The notes: generated by a model not told the origin, from the letters alone. DNA of 64,000 nt from Altererythrobacter epoxidivorans (GCF_001281485.1 NZ_CP012669.1:2201501-2265500), one strand, 5' to 3'; counted from the stretch's first letter, positions 51,730 through 60,963 are shown. Numbers and translations: made by a program.

Positions 51730-53782
51730 TTACTGGCAGGCGAGGCATTCCTCGTAGTCGGTCTGTTCGCCGCCCGCCTGAAGTTCGAACTTGGTAGCGT
51801 CCTTGGTGTTGTCCGCTTCCACGCCGCCGGCGAAACCGGCGCGCTGTACCGACTTCGAACGCAGGTAGTAGAGCGACTTGATGCCCTTCTCCCATGCCTG
51901 GAAGTGCAGCATCATCAGGTCCCACTTGTCGACGTCGGCCGGGATGAACAGGTTCAGCGACTGCGCCTGGTCGATGTAGGGCGCACGGTCTGCAGCGAAT
52001 TCGAGCAGCCAGCGCTGGTCGATTTCGAAGCTGGTCTTGAAGGTCGCCTTTTCTTCCGGCGTCAGGAAGTCGAGGTGCTGGACCGAACCGCCCTTCTCGA
52101 GGATCGAGTTCCACACATTGGTCGAATCTTTCGACTTTTCGCGCAGCACCTTCTCCAGATACGGGTTCTTCACGATGAAGCTGCCCGACAGCGTCTTGTG
52201 CGTGTAGATATTGGCCGGGATCGGTTCGATACAGGCCGAAGCACCGCCGCAGATGATCGAGATCGACGCCGTCGGAGCGATCGCCATCTTGCAGCTGAAG
52301 CGTTCCATCGCGCCCATTTCTTCGGCGTCGGGGCAAGCACCGCGTTCTTGCGCCAGCAGCATCGATGCTTCCGAAGCCTTGCCCTGGATATGCTTGAACA
52401 TCTTCAGGTTCCAGACCTTCGCCATCGGGCTTTCGAAGCCGATGTTCTTCTGCTGGAGGAAGGAGTGGAAGCCCATCACGCCGAGACCGACCGACCGTTC
52501 GCGCGCGGCCGAATACTTGGCGCGTGCCATTTCGTCGGGTGCGCGGTCGATATAGTCCTGCAGGACATTGTCGAGGAAGCGCATCACGTCTTCGATGAAG
52601 GTCTTGTCGCTGTTCCACTCGTCCCACTTTTCGAGGTTGAGCGAAGACAGGCAGCAAACCGCCGTACGGTCGTTGCCGAGGTGGTCGCGGCCAGTCGGCA
52701 GGGTGATCTCGGCGCAGAGGTTCGAGGTCGAGACCTTCAGGCCCAGTTCGCGGTGATGCTTGGGCATCATGCGGTTCACCGTGTCGGAGAACACGATGTA
52801 GGGCTCGCCCGTGGCAAGGCGGGTTTCAACCAGCTTCTGGAACAGCGAGCGCGCATTCACGGTGCTGCGAACGCTGCCGTCACGCGGGCTCTTGAGATCG
52901 AACTCCTCGCCGTTGCGGACCGCTTCCATGAAATCGTCGGTGACGAGCACGCCGTGGTGCAGGTTCAGCGCCTTGCGGTTGAAGTCGCCCGAAGGTTTGC
53001 GGATCTCGAGGAATTCCTCGATCTCGGGGTGCGAGATGTCGATGTAGCAGGCGGCCGAACCACGGCGCAGCGAACCCTGCGAAATCGCGAGCGTCAGGCT
53101 GTCCATCACGCGGACGAAGGGGATGATGCCGCTGGTCTTGCCGTTGAGGCCGACGGGTTCGCCGATGCCGCGGACATTGCCCCAATAGGTGCCGATGCCG
53201 CCGCCCTTCGAAGCGAGCCACACGTTCTCGTTCCAGGTGCCGACGATACCATCGAGGCTGTCTTCGACACTGTTGAGATAGCAGCTGATCGGCAGGCCGC
53301 GATTGGTGCCGCCATTCGACAGCACCGGCGTTGCCGGCATGAACCACAGCTTCGAAATATAGTCGTAGAGGCGCTGCGCGTGATCCTGATCGTCGGCATA
53401 GGCATCGGCCACGCGTGCGAACAGGTCCTGGTATTGTTCACCGGGCAGCAGATAGCGGTCGGTCAGGGTTTCCTTGCCGAATTCGGTCAGGTTCTCGTCA
53501 CGCGATTCATCGATCGTGATGTTGAACCGGCGATCGTTGATCTTCTTCGAATCGATATCGACGGCGGATTTCGCGACCTGTGCCATGGCACCGGCCAGCG
53601 CTTCGCCGGCCTTTTCGGCGACCAGCTCGTCCGTGCCCTTGTCTGCCTGTTCCATGCCTACTGCCTTTGCCCCTTTCGCGGGCTTGGAGGACTTCGCCGT
53701 GGGCGCTTCGGGTGCCGGGGCCGTATTCGTAATATCTTGCTCCAGACCCATCGCCGCTTCGTCTCCAGTCCTCAATTCCATT
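51730..53782 (-). CDS. nrdA: Ribonucleotide reductase class Ia, alpha subunit, without ATP-cone
   Basis: About 683 residues from ATG 53782. The catalytic barrel has LPISCYLNSVEDSLDGI and ISQGSLRRGSAACYIDI, the active-site STSNLCAEITLP, the radical-path LYYLRS and the C-terminal redox pair CLAC. The first ~95 residues are Ala/Lys-rich and low complexity, then DRRFNITIDESRDENLTEFG leads straight into the barrel. No N-terminal ATP-cone is seen, so overall-activity inhibition by dATP is probably lacking. Other starts (53751) are possible. Upstream is a long region dense in GANTC. Confidence 0.93.
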
Positions 53783-54468
53783 TTTTGCCCCGCTTCCGTT
53801 CTGCCCCGAGGAACAACCGCTTCCAAGCGCCGATGTTCCGTATGTGTTCGACTCGGCAGGGATGCCCCCACCTAGCAATTTCCGGGCGTCGACGGTGAAT
53901 TAGTTTTCCCGTTTTTGCCCACAGCTCTCAGACAAAATGCGACCCGCAAGACCGAATCGTTCCCTGCCCGCAGATATGGTGTTTCTGCGTCAAATAACTA
54001 GGTCTTGTGTGTGCCCCCGCGTCTGGAACCACTAGATAGTGAATCAGACGGGACTCGCACGCAAGAGGGTTAAACGCGATTAACCTTCAAGTTCCGGGGA
54101 AAGCATCGGGTGTGTTGCGCTGATAAAACAGGGCGACGCGTGGACAATCCTTGGGTTTGCCGCTGCGCAAGCCCCTAAATGAATCCGTGAAAAAATTTTT
54201 GCGGGCAAAAGGGCTGTGCAGGGGTTGAGAATCAATCGAATCCTGACGCGCAATTTTCGAATCCGGAGCCGCCCTCGGGGAAGGTCTCAAACTGCCTGCA
54301 AATGGCATGGGCACGTTCGCCGGATGCGCTCGACCGGCACGCCCGATGATCGGCCCGGGGGCCGTGTCCGTTAACGCTGTTCAACGCTGCACTGGCCCCG
54401 ATTCGGATCGGCAGCGCCCCTTGCCCGATTCGCGGGGGAGAGAGATTCCCACCCCTCGCAAACCGGAA
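53783..54468. promoter_or_regulatory. 686-bp nrdA upstream region dense in GANTC sites
   Basis: No supported gene lies here. Eleven GANTC sites start at 53954, 54041, 54052, 54181, 54229, 54238, 54259, 54400, 54427, 54444 and 54466, the last reaching into the next gene. Chance expectation at this base composition is about two. The region also has a perfect GGTTAA-N6-TTAACC palindrome, an A6T5-like run at 54190-54200 and ACACCATATCTG (minus, about 53970-53982), a weak match to an NrdR half-box. It probably controls nrdA only, since the gene on the far side is oriented away from it. Confidence 0.5.
54068..54085. promoter_or_regulatory. GGTTAA-N6-TTAACC palindrome upstream of nrdA
   Basis: GGTTAA at 54068-54073 and TTAACC at 54080-54085, a perfect 6-bp inverted repeat. 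TTAA half-sites about one turn apart resemble CtrA boxes (TTAA-N7-TTAA), but the spacer here is one base short. It lies inside the GANTC-rich nrdA upstream region, about 290 bp from the start. Confidence 0.4.
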
Positions 54469-55365
54469 TCAGGCGGTCGCCATTGCCGATTTCGCGTGGG
54501 CCGCAATCTCGTCTGCCAGCGTGTCGACGAGCGCCACCGGCAGATCGTGACCCCAGCCCGGGATCGTGCGGATCTTCGCGCCGCGGATGGCCTCTGCCGT
54601 GGCGCGGCCGCCCTCGACCCTGACCAGCGGATCGTCTTCGCCGTGCAGGACCAGCGTCGGCACATCGACCTTGGCCAACCGCGCCGTGCGGTCGCCATCG
54701 TCGATGATCGCGGCCATCTGGCGCACCATCCCTTCGGGATAGACCGACCGGCGCACGCCCTCGCGTACACGTTCTCGGTGCCATTCGGGATCGGGGCGAT
54801 AGCCCGGACTGCCGATCGCCCGGGACACCTTCATCCCGTGTTCGACCAGCACATCTTCTTCCATAGATTGCGGACGCTGCGTCAGCGCCTGCATCGCGGT
54901 CTTTTGTGCCGGGGGCAGCTTAGGATTGCCGGTGGTCGAAAAGATCGAGGTCAGGCTGTTGACCCTTTCCGGGTGGTTCACGGCGACGAGCTGGGCGATC
55001 ATCCCGCCCATCGATCCGCCGACGACATGTGCCTTGTCGATGCCAAGGCCGTCGAGCACGCCGACGCCGTCTGCCGCCATGTCGCTCAGCGTATAGGGAA
55101 CCTTCGGCGGGAAACCGAGCCGCTTGCGGATCACGTGCCAGGCGATGCCGGGTACTTTTTCGCCATGCAGCTTGTCGCTCAGGCCGATATCGCGATTGTC
55201 GTAGCGAATGACGCGGAAGCCGCGCCCGGCGAGCGCTTCGACGAATTCCATCGGCCACAGCGTCATCTGCGCGCCGAGGCCCATGATCAGCAGCATGGGC
55301 GGATCGCCCGCATTGCCATGCTCGTCATATTCGAAATTCAGCCCGTTCGCCGATACCTGAGGCAT
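54469..55365 (-). CDS. Alpha/beta hydrolase
   Basis: A 298-residue hydrolase with the lid-core layout of the epoxide hydrolase/haloalkane group. LLIMGLGAQMTLWP holds the oxyanion region, RVIRYDNRDIGLSD is typical, and the nucleophile elbow is GGSMGGMIAQL (Ser about 108). The later TLVLHGEDDPLV and GWGHDLP supply Asp and His. It may be an esterase or lactonase; the substrate is unknown. It stands alone between the nrdA upstream region and a TonB-C gene. Confidence 0.87.
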   Translation of the reverse strand: MPQVSANGLNFEYDEHGNAGDPPMLLIMGLGAQMTLWPMEFVEALAGRGFRVIRYDNRDIGLSDKLHGEKVPGIAWHVIRKRLGFPPKVPYTLSDMAADGVGVLDGLGIDKAHVVGGSMGGMIAQLVAVNHPERVNSLTSIFSTTGNPKLPPAQKTAMQALTQRPQSMEEDVLVEHGMKVSRAIGSPGYRPDPEWHRERVREGVRRSVYPEGMVRQMAAIIDDGDRTARLAKVDVPTLVLHGEDDPLVRVEGGRATAEAIRGAKIRTIPGWGHDLPVALVDTLADEIAAHAKSAMATA

Positions 55366-55486
55366 GCCATCCCTTTCCCTGTTCCTCGCAACGAGAGAGC
55401 GGGCGATCGTGCCGCCCGCTCTACCTGTGTGTCAGTCTGGAGAATTATCCGGGAAACGGCAAGCAATGCCGCCGACAGGGTCCGGA

Positions 55487-55960
55487 TCAGCCGCCGATCA
55501 GGATGACCTCTTCGGCATCGCCGCGTGCCATGCGGTCACGCTCGCTCTGGCGCAGTTCCTTCACGAAGTTCACCTTCTGCAGGTCGTTGCGGGCGAACAC
55601 TATGTTGGCCTGGAACGTCCTGTTGGCAACGGAGCTGACAGGGGCATCGCCGAGGCTGTCGAGAAGCGAGACGGCTGTGATGGCATTGTCATCGGTGCGA
55701 TCGTTGCCGGAACTGCGCATGACCGAGATGTCCTCTGCCTTGCCGTTCTGGTCGACGGTGAAGCGCAGTTGCACGATGCCCGGCTTCGATGCGCCATTGT
55801 GCCATTCGGCCTTTTCGAGCGCGCTGTTGAGTTCGTTGGTGACCCGCGCGGACCACTGGTCCATCTGCGGCTTCGTCTGCACGACGATGTCGTCGGCAAA
55901 GGCGGGAGCGGCAACTGTCATTGCGGTTGCGGCGAGGGCGAGCTTTACAAAATTCGTCAT
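55487..55960 (-). CDS. Exported TonB C-terminal-like protein
   Basis: 157 residues. A signal peptide (LALAATAMTVAAPAFA) is followed by a domain with IVQLRFTVDQNGKAEDISVM, then SSGNDRTDDNAITAVSLLDS. That is the beta-beta-alpha pattern of a TonB C-terminal (energy transducer) domain. No membrane anchor or Pro-rich spacer is present, so it is not a full TonB. It probably acts as a free periplasmic module; the partner is unknown. It is 121 bp upstream of the hydrolase gene on the same strand. Confidence 0.75.
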   Translation of the reverse strand: MTNFVKLALAATAMTVAAPAFADDIVVQTKPQMDQWSARVTNELNSALEKAEWHNGASKPGIVQLRFTVDQNGKAEDISVMRSSGNDRTDDNAITAVSLLDSLGDAPVSSVANRTFQANIVFARNDLQKVNFVKELRQSERDRMARGDAEEVILIGG

Positions 55961-56249
55961 AGGATCATCCTTTCAATCTTGAGGGATGACCGGCCATTTT
56001 TGACCAAGGTTGCTGAGCACAGTCCCGTACACTCGTGCCAAGGCTACATAGGTCGATCGGGAGACGGACCCTGTCAGGGATTGGTCGCTTGGGGGTCGGG
56101 CCCGCCTCCTGTTTTGAAGATGGCAGGGGCCGACAAAAACACCAGTTGCGCTCTGCCAATCGCGGCTGCGCTCTGCGAAAGTCGATCAGGCCCGATGAAC
56201 GGCGAACGATGCCCGACAAATGGAAATCGGGTGCCGGGGCCGTCCGCCG

Positions 56250-57836
56250 CTAGGGCACAAGGATAGTATCGCGCGCGACGGAATCGGTTTCGGGGTAGTC
56301 GAGCGTGAAGTGCAGCCCGCGGCTTTCGTGGCGCGCGAGGGCGCTCTTCACGATCAGTTCCGATGCCTTGAGCAGGTTGCGAAGCTCGATCAGGTCGGTC
56401 GTGACGCGGAAGTGGCCGTAATAATCCTCGACCTCGTCGGTCAGCAGCTTGATGCGGTGCGCGGCCCGTTCCAGCCGCTTGGTCGTCCGCACGATGCCGA
56501 CATAGTTCCACATGAAGCGGCGTATCTCGGTCCAGTTCTGCTTGATAACGACTTCCTCGTCGGAATCGGTCACGCGGCTTTCGTCCCAGTCCTTGATCGG
56601 CGGAGGCGCATCGAGCTTGTCCCAGCAATCGAGGATGTCCTTCGCCGCGGCTTCCCCGAACACGAAGCATTCGAGCAGGCTGTTCGATGCGAGGCGGTTC
56701 GCCCCGTGCAGCCCGCTTTCGGTGCATTCGCCTGCCGCCCATAGCCCCGGAAGGTCGGTGCGCGCGTCGAGATCCACCAGAACGCCGCCGCAGGTGTAAT
56801 GCTGCGCCGGGACGACAGGGATCGGACCTTTCGTCATGTCGATGCCCAGGCCCATCAGTTTTTCATGGATGGTCGGGAAATGCTCTTTCACGAATTCGGG
56901 CGGCTGGTGGCTGATGTCGAGGTGGACGTAGTCGAGGCCATAACGCTTGATCTGGTCGTCGTTCGCGCGCGCCACGATGTCGCGGGGGGCAAGCTCCAGC
57001 CGCTCGGGATCGTACTTCTCCATGTACCGCTCACCCGTCACCGGGTTGAACAGGCGGCCGCCCTCTCCGCGCACGGCCTCTGTAATGAGGAAGTTCTTGA
57101 CCTCGAGGTTGTAGAGGCAGGTCGGGTGGAACTGCATCATCTCCATATTGGAGACGCGCGCACCCGCCCGCCATGCCATTGCAATCCCGTCGCCCGTCGC
57201 GCCGCGCGGCGCGGTCGAAAACAGGTAGCAGCGACCGGCGCCGCCTGCGGCCAGGATCGTCGCCTTGGCCACGTGCTTCTTCACCGTGCCGCTTTCCTCG
57301 TCGAGCGCATAGGCGCCCCAGACGCGGCCATCGCCCGAAAACTTCTCGCCGTGGCGACCGGTGATGAAGTCGATGCAGGTCTGCCCCGGCAACAGCGTGA
57401 TATTGGGATTGGCCTTCGCCGCGTTGAGCAGGGCTTCCTGCACCGCCCAGCCGGTCGCATCGTTCACATGGACGATGCGGCGGTGGCTATGTCCGCCTTC
57501 ACGCGTCAGGTGCAGGTCGCCGTCTTCGCGATTGAAGGGCACGCCCAGTTCGCACAGCCGGTCGATCGAGGCAGGCGCATTCTCAATGACGAACTCGACC
57601 GTCTCGCGCCGGTTCAATCCCGCGCCAGCGATCATCGTGTCGCGGATGTGATTGTCGAAGGTGTCGCCAGCATCGAGCACGGCGGCAATCCCGCCCTGCG
57701 CCCATGCCGTCGAACCGCCGGTCAACGATCCCTTGGCCAGCACCAGTACCTTTTTCGTCTGGGCGAGGGCCAGCGCTGCAGTGAGGCCGGCAGCACCGGA
57801 GCCGATGATTAGGACGTCGTGGTTCGCTTCGTTCAT
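56250..57836 (-). CDS. nadB: L-aspartate oxidase
   Basis: A 528-residue flavoenzyme for the first step of de novo NAD synthesis. DVLIIGSGAAGLTAALALAQ is the FAD-binding start. GSTAWAQGGIAAVLDAGD, EGGHSHRRIVHVNDATG, ILAAGGAGRCYLFSTAPRG and HYTCGGVLVDLDART are diagnostic of NadB within the fumarate reductase family. The C-terminal helical domain ends in a short arm. ATG 57836 is preferred; ATG 57848 follows a purine run too closely. No nadA or nadC is in the window. Confidence 0.94.
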   Translation of the reverse strand: MNEANHDVLIIGSGAAGLTAALALAQTKKVLVLAKGSLTGGSTAWAQGGIAAVLDAGDTFDNHIRDTMIAGAGLNRRETVEFVIENAPASIDRLCELGVPFNREDGDLHLTREGGHSHRRIVHVNDATGWAVQEALLNAAKANPNITLLPGQTCIDFITGRHGEKFSGDGRVWGAYALDEESGTVKKHVAKATILAAGGAGRCYLFSTAPRGATGDGIAMAWRAGARVSNMEMMQFHPTCLYNLEVKNFLITEAVRGEGGRLFNPVTGERYMEKYDPERLELAPRDIVARANDDQIKRYGLDYVHLDISHQPPEFVKEHFPTIHEKLMGLGIDMTKGPIPVVPAQHYTCGGVLVDLDARTDLPGLWAAGECTESGLHGANRLASNSLLECFVFGEAAAKDILDCWDKLDAPPPIKDWDESRVTDSDEEVVIKQNWTEIRRFMWNYVGIVRTTKRLERAAHRIKLLTDEVEDYYGHFRVTTDLIELRNLLKASELIVKSALARHESRGLHFTLDYPETDSVARDTILVP

Positions 57837-57967
57837 GCCGCGCTTCATGCCCTTCGCATCACCGTGCGGCAAGCAGAGAACGGCCCGTCGAATTGGCGAT
57901 GGGGTTCGCCCGTGCCCGCGCTAAGGCAGGATCGACAGGGGCGGGGGCTTCTGGAGGGTCGCGAATA

Positions 57968-58156
57968 ATGAAACTTGGTATGCTCGCCTGCGCGCTCGGG
58001 CGACATTCGGTCGACAAGACCAACCTGCGCAAGGCAGGCGGGATGCACGTGGGACGGTGCCGCAACTGCAATACGCACATGGAAGAGATAGAGCCGCATG
58101 TCTGGAGCGTCCTGCGCGTCAGGGACGCAGGACTGGGTCCGCACCGGCTGGGCTGA
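57968..58156 (+). CDS. Small CxxC zinc-ribbon-like protein
   Basis: 62 residues: MKLGMLACALGRHSVDK, then GGMHVGRCRNCNTHMEEIEP, HVWSVLRVRDAGLGPHRLG. A single CxxC with nearby His and Cys residues suggests a small zinc-binding module. GGAGGG at 57953-57958, nine bases upstream, supports ATG 57968. It lies divergent from nadB and convergent with the methyltransferase gene (4 bp apart). Its function is unknown. Confidence 0.72.
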   Translation: MKLGMLACALGRHSVDKTNLRKAGGMHVGRCRNCNTHMEEIEPHVWSVLRVRDAGLGPHRLG

Positions 58157-58160
58157 AGTG

Positions 58161-58898
58161 TCAGTCGAACTCGGCTACGACCAGACGATAGCCTGCGTCG
58201 TAGCTGTCGGCCGACATCAGTTCGGCATGGGCCTGTTCCCATGCCCCGCTGGCTAGATCGTCTTCGAGCCTCTGCAGGCCCGCTTCCAGTCCGTCGAGCT
58301 TCCAGAACGACGAGCTACCCTTGCGGATGCGGGGGTCGAGATAGGCCTGCGGCCTGCGCCAGTACGCGTAGAGGAACCCGTCGATGCAATCGTGCGGGAT
58401 CGGGACCGTCGTGATCGAGACGGGCCCCAGGTGGCGCACATATTCCTCCATCGCCGGCATCTGCTCGGCATCGAGTTCAGCGAGGGCAGGCAGGTAATCG
58501 AGCAACCACGCATCGCGGCAATCGGGATCGAATGTCAGCAGCACGGCGCGCTTTCGTGCCACCCGCCGCATCTCCGACAGGCCCGCGGCGAGGTCACCCC
58601 AATGATGGACGGTCAGGATGGCAAGCGCCGCATCGACGCTCTTGTCATCCAGGGGCAGCGCCTCTGCCGTGCCCTGATAGGCCGGTGCGGAGCCTTCCGG
58701 TCGCTGTGCAATCATTTCTGCCGAAGGTTCGACCGCGGCGACCGTTTTTCCGACAGGCTCGTACGATCCGGCACCGGCGCCGATATTCACCACGCTTTCG
58801 GCATCGCCCAGTGCAGCCTCGATGGCAGCGGCAATGCGCGGGTCTGGGCGGCGCAGATTGGCGTAATCGATGCCGATGGTGTCGTAGAGCGCAACCAT
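58161..58898 (-). CDS. SAM-dependent methyltransferase, class I
   Basis: 245 residues. VNIGAGAGSYEPVGKTVAAVEPS is motif I with its acidic post-I Glu. The later ALAILTVHHWGDLAAGLSEM is motif IV/post-IV, and the C-terminal region is substrate-specific. The fold resembles the UbiE/Tam group. The substrate cannot be told. It lies 10 bp downstream of the ABC ATPase gene on the same strand and is probably cotranscribed. Confidence 0.87.
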   Translation of the reverse strand: MVALYDTIGIDYANLRRPDPRIAAAIEAALGDAESVVNIGAGAGSYEPVGKTVAAVEPSAEMIAQRPEGSAPAYQGTAEALPLDDKSVDAALAILTVHHWGDLAAGLSEMRRVARKRAVLLTFDPDCRDAWLLDYLPALAELDAEQMPAMEEYVRHLGPVSITTVPIPHDCIDGFLYAYWRRPQAYLDPRIRKGSSSFWKLDGLEAGLQRLEDDLASGAWEQAHAELMSADSYDAGYRLVVAEFD

Positions 58899-58908
58899 CG
58901 GAGTGCGG

Positions 58909-59853
58909 CTATCCGGCTGCGGTCAGCTGGACGAACACGTCCTCCAGGTCGGCTTCCCGCGTGGTTACATCCTCGATCACGTAGCCATGCTCCTGCACCT
59001 TGGCGAGGACCTGCCCCGCGCTCGCGACATCCCTGTCGTAGGTGATTTCGAGCACGCGCGGATCGACCACGTCCGCCTTCACGAAACCTGGCTCCATGAT
59101 CGGCCCTGCAATATCCTTGTCCACCGATACGCGCACGATCTTCTCGCGGGCCATGCCCACCAATTCGCGGGTCGGCTTGTGCGCGATCAGTTCGCCATGG
59201 TTGATGATGGCGATCTCGTCGCAGAGCTGCTCTGCTTCTTCGAGATAATGCGTGGTCAGAACCACGGTCACGCCCTCATCGTTGAGGCCGGTGACCAGTT
59301 CCCACAGCTGGCGCCTGAGTTCGACGTCGACACCTGCCGTGGGCTCGTCGAGCACGAGGATCGGCGGCGAATGGACCATTGCCTTGGCCACCAGCAGGCG
59401 GCGCTTCATCCCGCCCGAAAGCGTGCGGGCATAGGCGTCGCGCTTGTCGGCAAGGTGGACCGCCTCAAGCAGTTTCTCGCTGCGGCGCAGGTGTTTCGCA
59501 ATGCCATAGAAACCGGCTTGGTTCTCGAGCACTTCGAACGGCGTGAAGAACGGGTCGAAGACGATTTCCTGCGGCACGATCCCGATCGCCCGCTTGGCAT
59601 TGCGGCGGTGCTCGTCGATGTCGAAGCCCCAGATCTCTGCCGACCCGGAAGTCTTGGTGACGAGGCCCGCAAGAATGTTGATCAGCGTCGACTTGCCCGC
59701 GCCATTGGGTCCCAGCAGGCCGAAGATGCCGCCCTGCGGGACGTCGAAGCTGACGCCTTTCAGTGCCAACTTACCCTCGCCCCCGTCCGGTGCAGCATAG
59801 CGCTTGACGAGATCGCGGATCTGGATGGCTGGCGGGGCAGTGTCGTTAGGCAT
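58909..59853 (-). CDS. ABC transporter ATP-binding protein (YadG/DrrA type)
   Basis: A 314-residue ATPase: Walker A LGPNGAGKSTLINIL (about 50), Q-loop IVPQEIVFDPFFTP, signature LSGGMKRRLLVAKA, Walker B ILVLDEPTAGVD and H-loop VLTTHYLEEAEQLC. About 90 extra C-terminal residues are typical of the DrrA/YadG group, which pairs with a separate ABC-2 permease for drug or lipid efflux. No permease gene is in the window on either side, so its partner must lie elsewhere. ATG 59853 is a natural start. Confidence 0.9.
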   Translation of the reverse strand: MPNDTAPPAIQIRDLVKRYAAPDGGEGKLALKGVSFDVPQGGIFGLLGPNGAGKSTLINILAGLVTKTSGSAEIWGFDIDEHRRNAKRAIGIVPQEIVFDPFFTPFEVLENQAGFYGIAKHLRRSEKLLEAVHLADKRDAYARTLSGGMKRRLLVAKAMVHSPPILVLDEPTAGVDVELRRQLWELVTGLNDEGVTVVLTTHYLEEAEQLCDEIAIINHGELIAHKPTRELVGMAREKIVRVSVDKDIAGPIMEPGFVKADVVDPRVLEITYDRDVASAGQVLAKVQEHGYVIEDVTTREADLEDVFVQLTAAG

Positions 59854-59932
59854 GCTCCTGCCCTAAGTCGGGCAAGGGGGCGCGGTAAAGCGATTATGTG
59901 AGAGGGCCCCAATTCCTAAAGCACGATTAACC

Positions 59933-60565
59933 ATGAAATCTAACCCTGCTGGTAACTGTCGGCGTGGTAGTGGCCAAACCGTGGAATGGGCAAAATCTCC
60001 TCGCTTTGGCTGGGGCCGAATGGCGTGCGGGCGCGCACTGGCCGCGCTATGCCTTTGTGCAATGGCGCTTTTTCCCAATGCCGCCAGCGCGCAAAGCCAG
60101 ACCAGCATGCAAGTTCGCACGGCAATCTTCGGCGATCTGAGCGTGACCAAGGTTAGCGACATGGATTTCGGCGATATTGCCGAAAATGGCGGCGGAACCA
60201 TCGTCATGGTGCCGACACCCAATCCCAGCTGCAACGTGACAGGGGCAATCGTCCATACCGGGGCCTGCCAGCCGGCAGTATTCGGCGGTAGCGGCGATTT
60301 CGGCCGGATCGTGCGGATCAAGAAGCCGCCATCCGCCAAGCTGACCCTGACCGGCCCGGGCGCCGACATGGAAATCAGCGCGATGACGATCAACGGCAGC
60401 CCGGAGCTGACGCAAATTCAGCAGACCCCCGGCTACAGCCGCTTCATCATCAACTCGCCCAGCGGCATATTTACGTTCCGCGTCGGTGGCACGCTGACGG
60501 TGGGTGCGAACCAGACGCCGGGCACCTATACCGGCACGTTCCAGATCGATATTCAGTACAACTGA
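59933..60565 (+). CDS. DUF4402 exported protein
   Basis: 210 residues, with a signal peptide inside: ALAALCLCAMALFPNAASAQ. ATG 60020 would place it at the N-terminus, giving 181 residues, and may be the true start; ATG 59933 adds a basic 29-residue leader without a good ribosome binding site. The mature domain is beta-rich: MDFGDIAENGGGTIVMVPT, then VGGTLTVGANQTPGTYTGTF. This G-x-x-x-G-T-F end is the DUF4402 signature, a family related to pilus/spore-coat-like subunits. A second DUF4402 gene is at 60964. Confidence 0.85.
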   Translation: MKSNPAGNCRRGSGQTVEWAKSPRFGWGRMACGRALAALCLCAMALFPNAASAQSQTSMQVRTAIFGDLSVTKVSDMDFGDIAENGGGTIVMVPTPNPSCNVTGAIVHTGACQPAVFGGSGDFGRIVRIKKPPSAKLTLTGPGADMEISAMTINGSPELTQIQQTPGYSRFIINSPSGIFTFRVGGTLTVGANQTPGTYTGTFQIDIQYN

Positions 60566-60616
60566 CGCGATCTGGCGTTGCGCGCAGGCGCGAGTGGCGA
60601 TAAGCGACTGCTCGCA

Positions 60617-60877
60617 ATGAGTATCGCTCCGCCCGAAGTAACCCTCGTCGAAACCCGCCGTGTCAGCTGCGATGGCGCAGATGCGATTCGTGGCGGCGAC
60701 CGGTTCAGGCCCAGCGCATTGGGCCACCCGCGCATTTACCTCGAAATCGACGAGCATGGATATGTCGATTGCGGTTATTGCGATCGCCGCTTCGTGCTGA
60801 AGGGCGGCCCGGCAGACGGCGTGGACCAGGCATCTTTGCCCGACATTTCCGAAGGCGCAGACCCCGGTCACCGCTGA
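60617..60877 (+). CDS. Zinc-finger CHCC domain protein (NDUFS6-like)
   Basis: 86 residues. HPRIYLEIDEHGYVDCGYCDRRFVL matches the zf-CHCC domain of the complex I accessory subunit NDUFS6, with CDGAD...H...C..C as the ligand set (Cys19, His, CxxC). Alphaproteobacteria carry this protein as a complex I-associated subunit. ATG 60617 lacks a clear ribosome binding site. It lies between two DUF4402 genes in the same direction, an odd place, and is probably unrelated to them in function. Confidence 0.88.
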   Translation: MSIAPPEVTLVETRRVSCDGADAIRGGDRFRPSALGHPRIYLEIDEHGYVDCGYCDRRFVLKGGPADGVDQASLPDISEGADPGHR

Positions 60878-60963
60878 CGATTTGCCGCTAAGAGCGTTAG
60901 CGCGCCCTTAACCGAGAAACGAAACGCTAATTGCGCGGTTTGGCGATTATCACGCCGACCGTG

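Noticed and set aside
53970..54012. NrdR box pair upstream of nrdA
   Set aside because: ACACCATATCTG is a partial match, and the ACACAC element about 30 bp away lacks the ATAT core. It is too weak to call.
54087..54314. 75-codon minus-strand ORF upstream of nrdA
   Set aside because: No ribosome binding site and no recognisable protein features. It lies in a GANTC-rich non-coding region with atypical composition.
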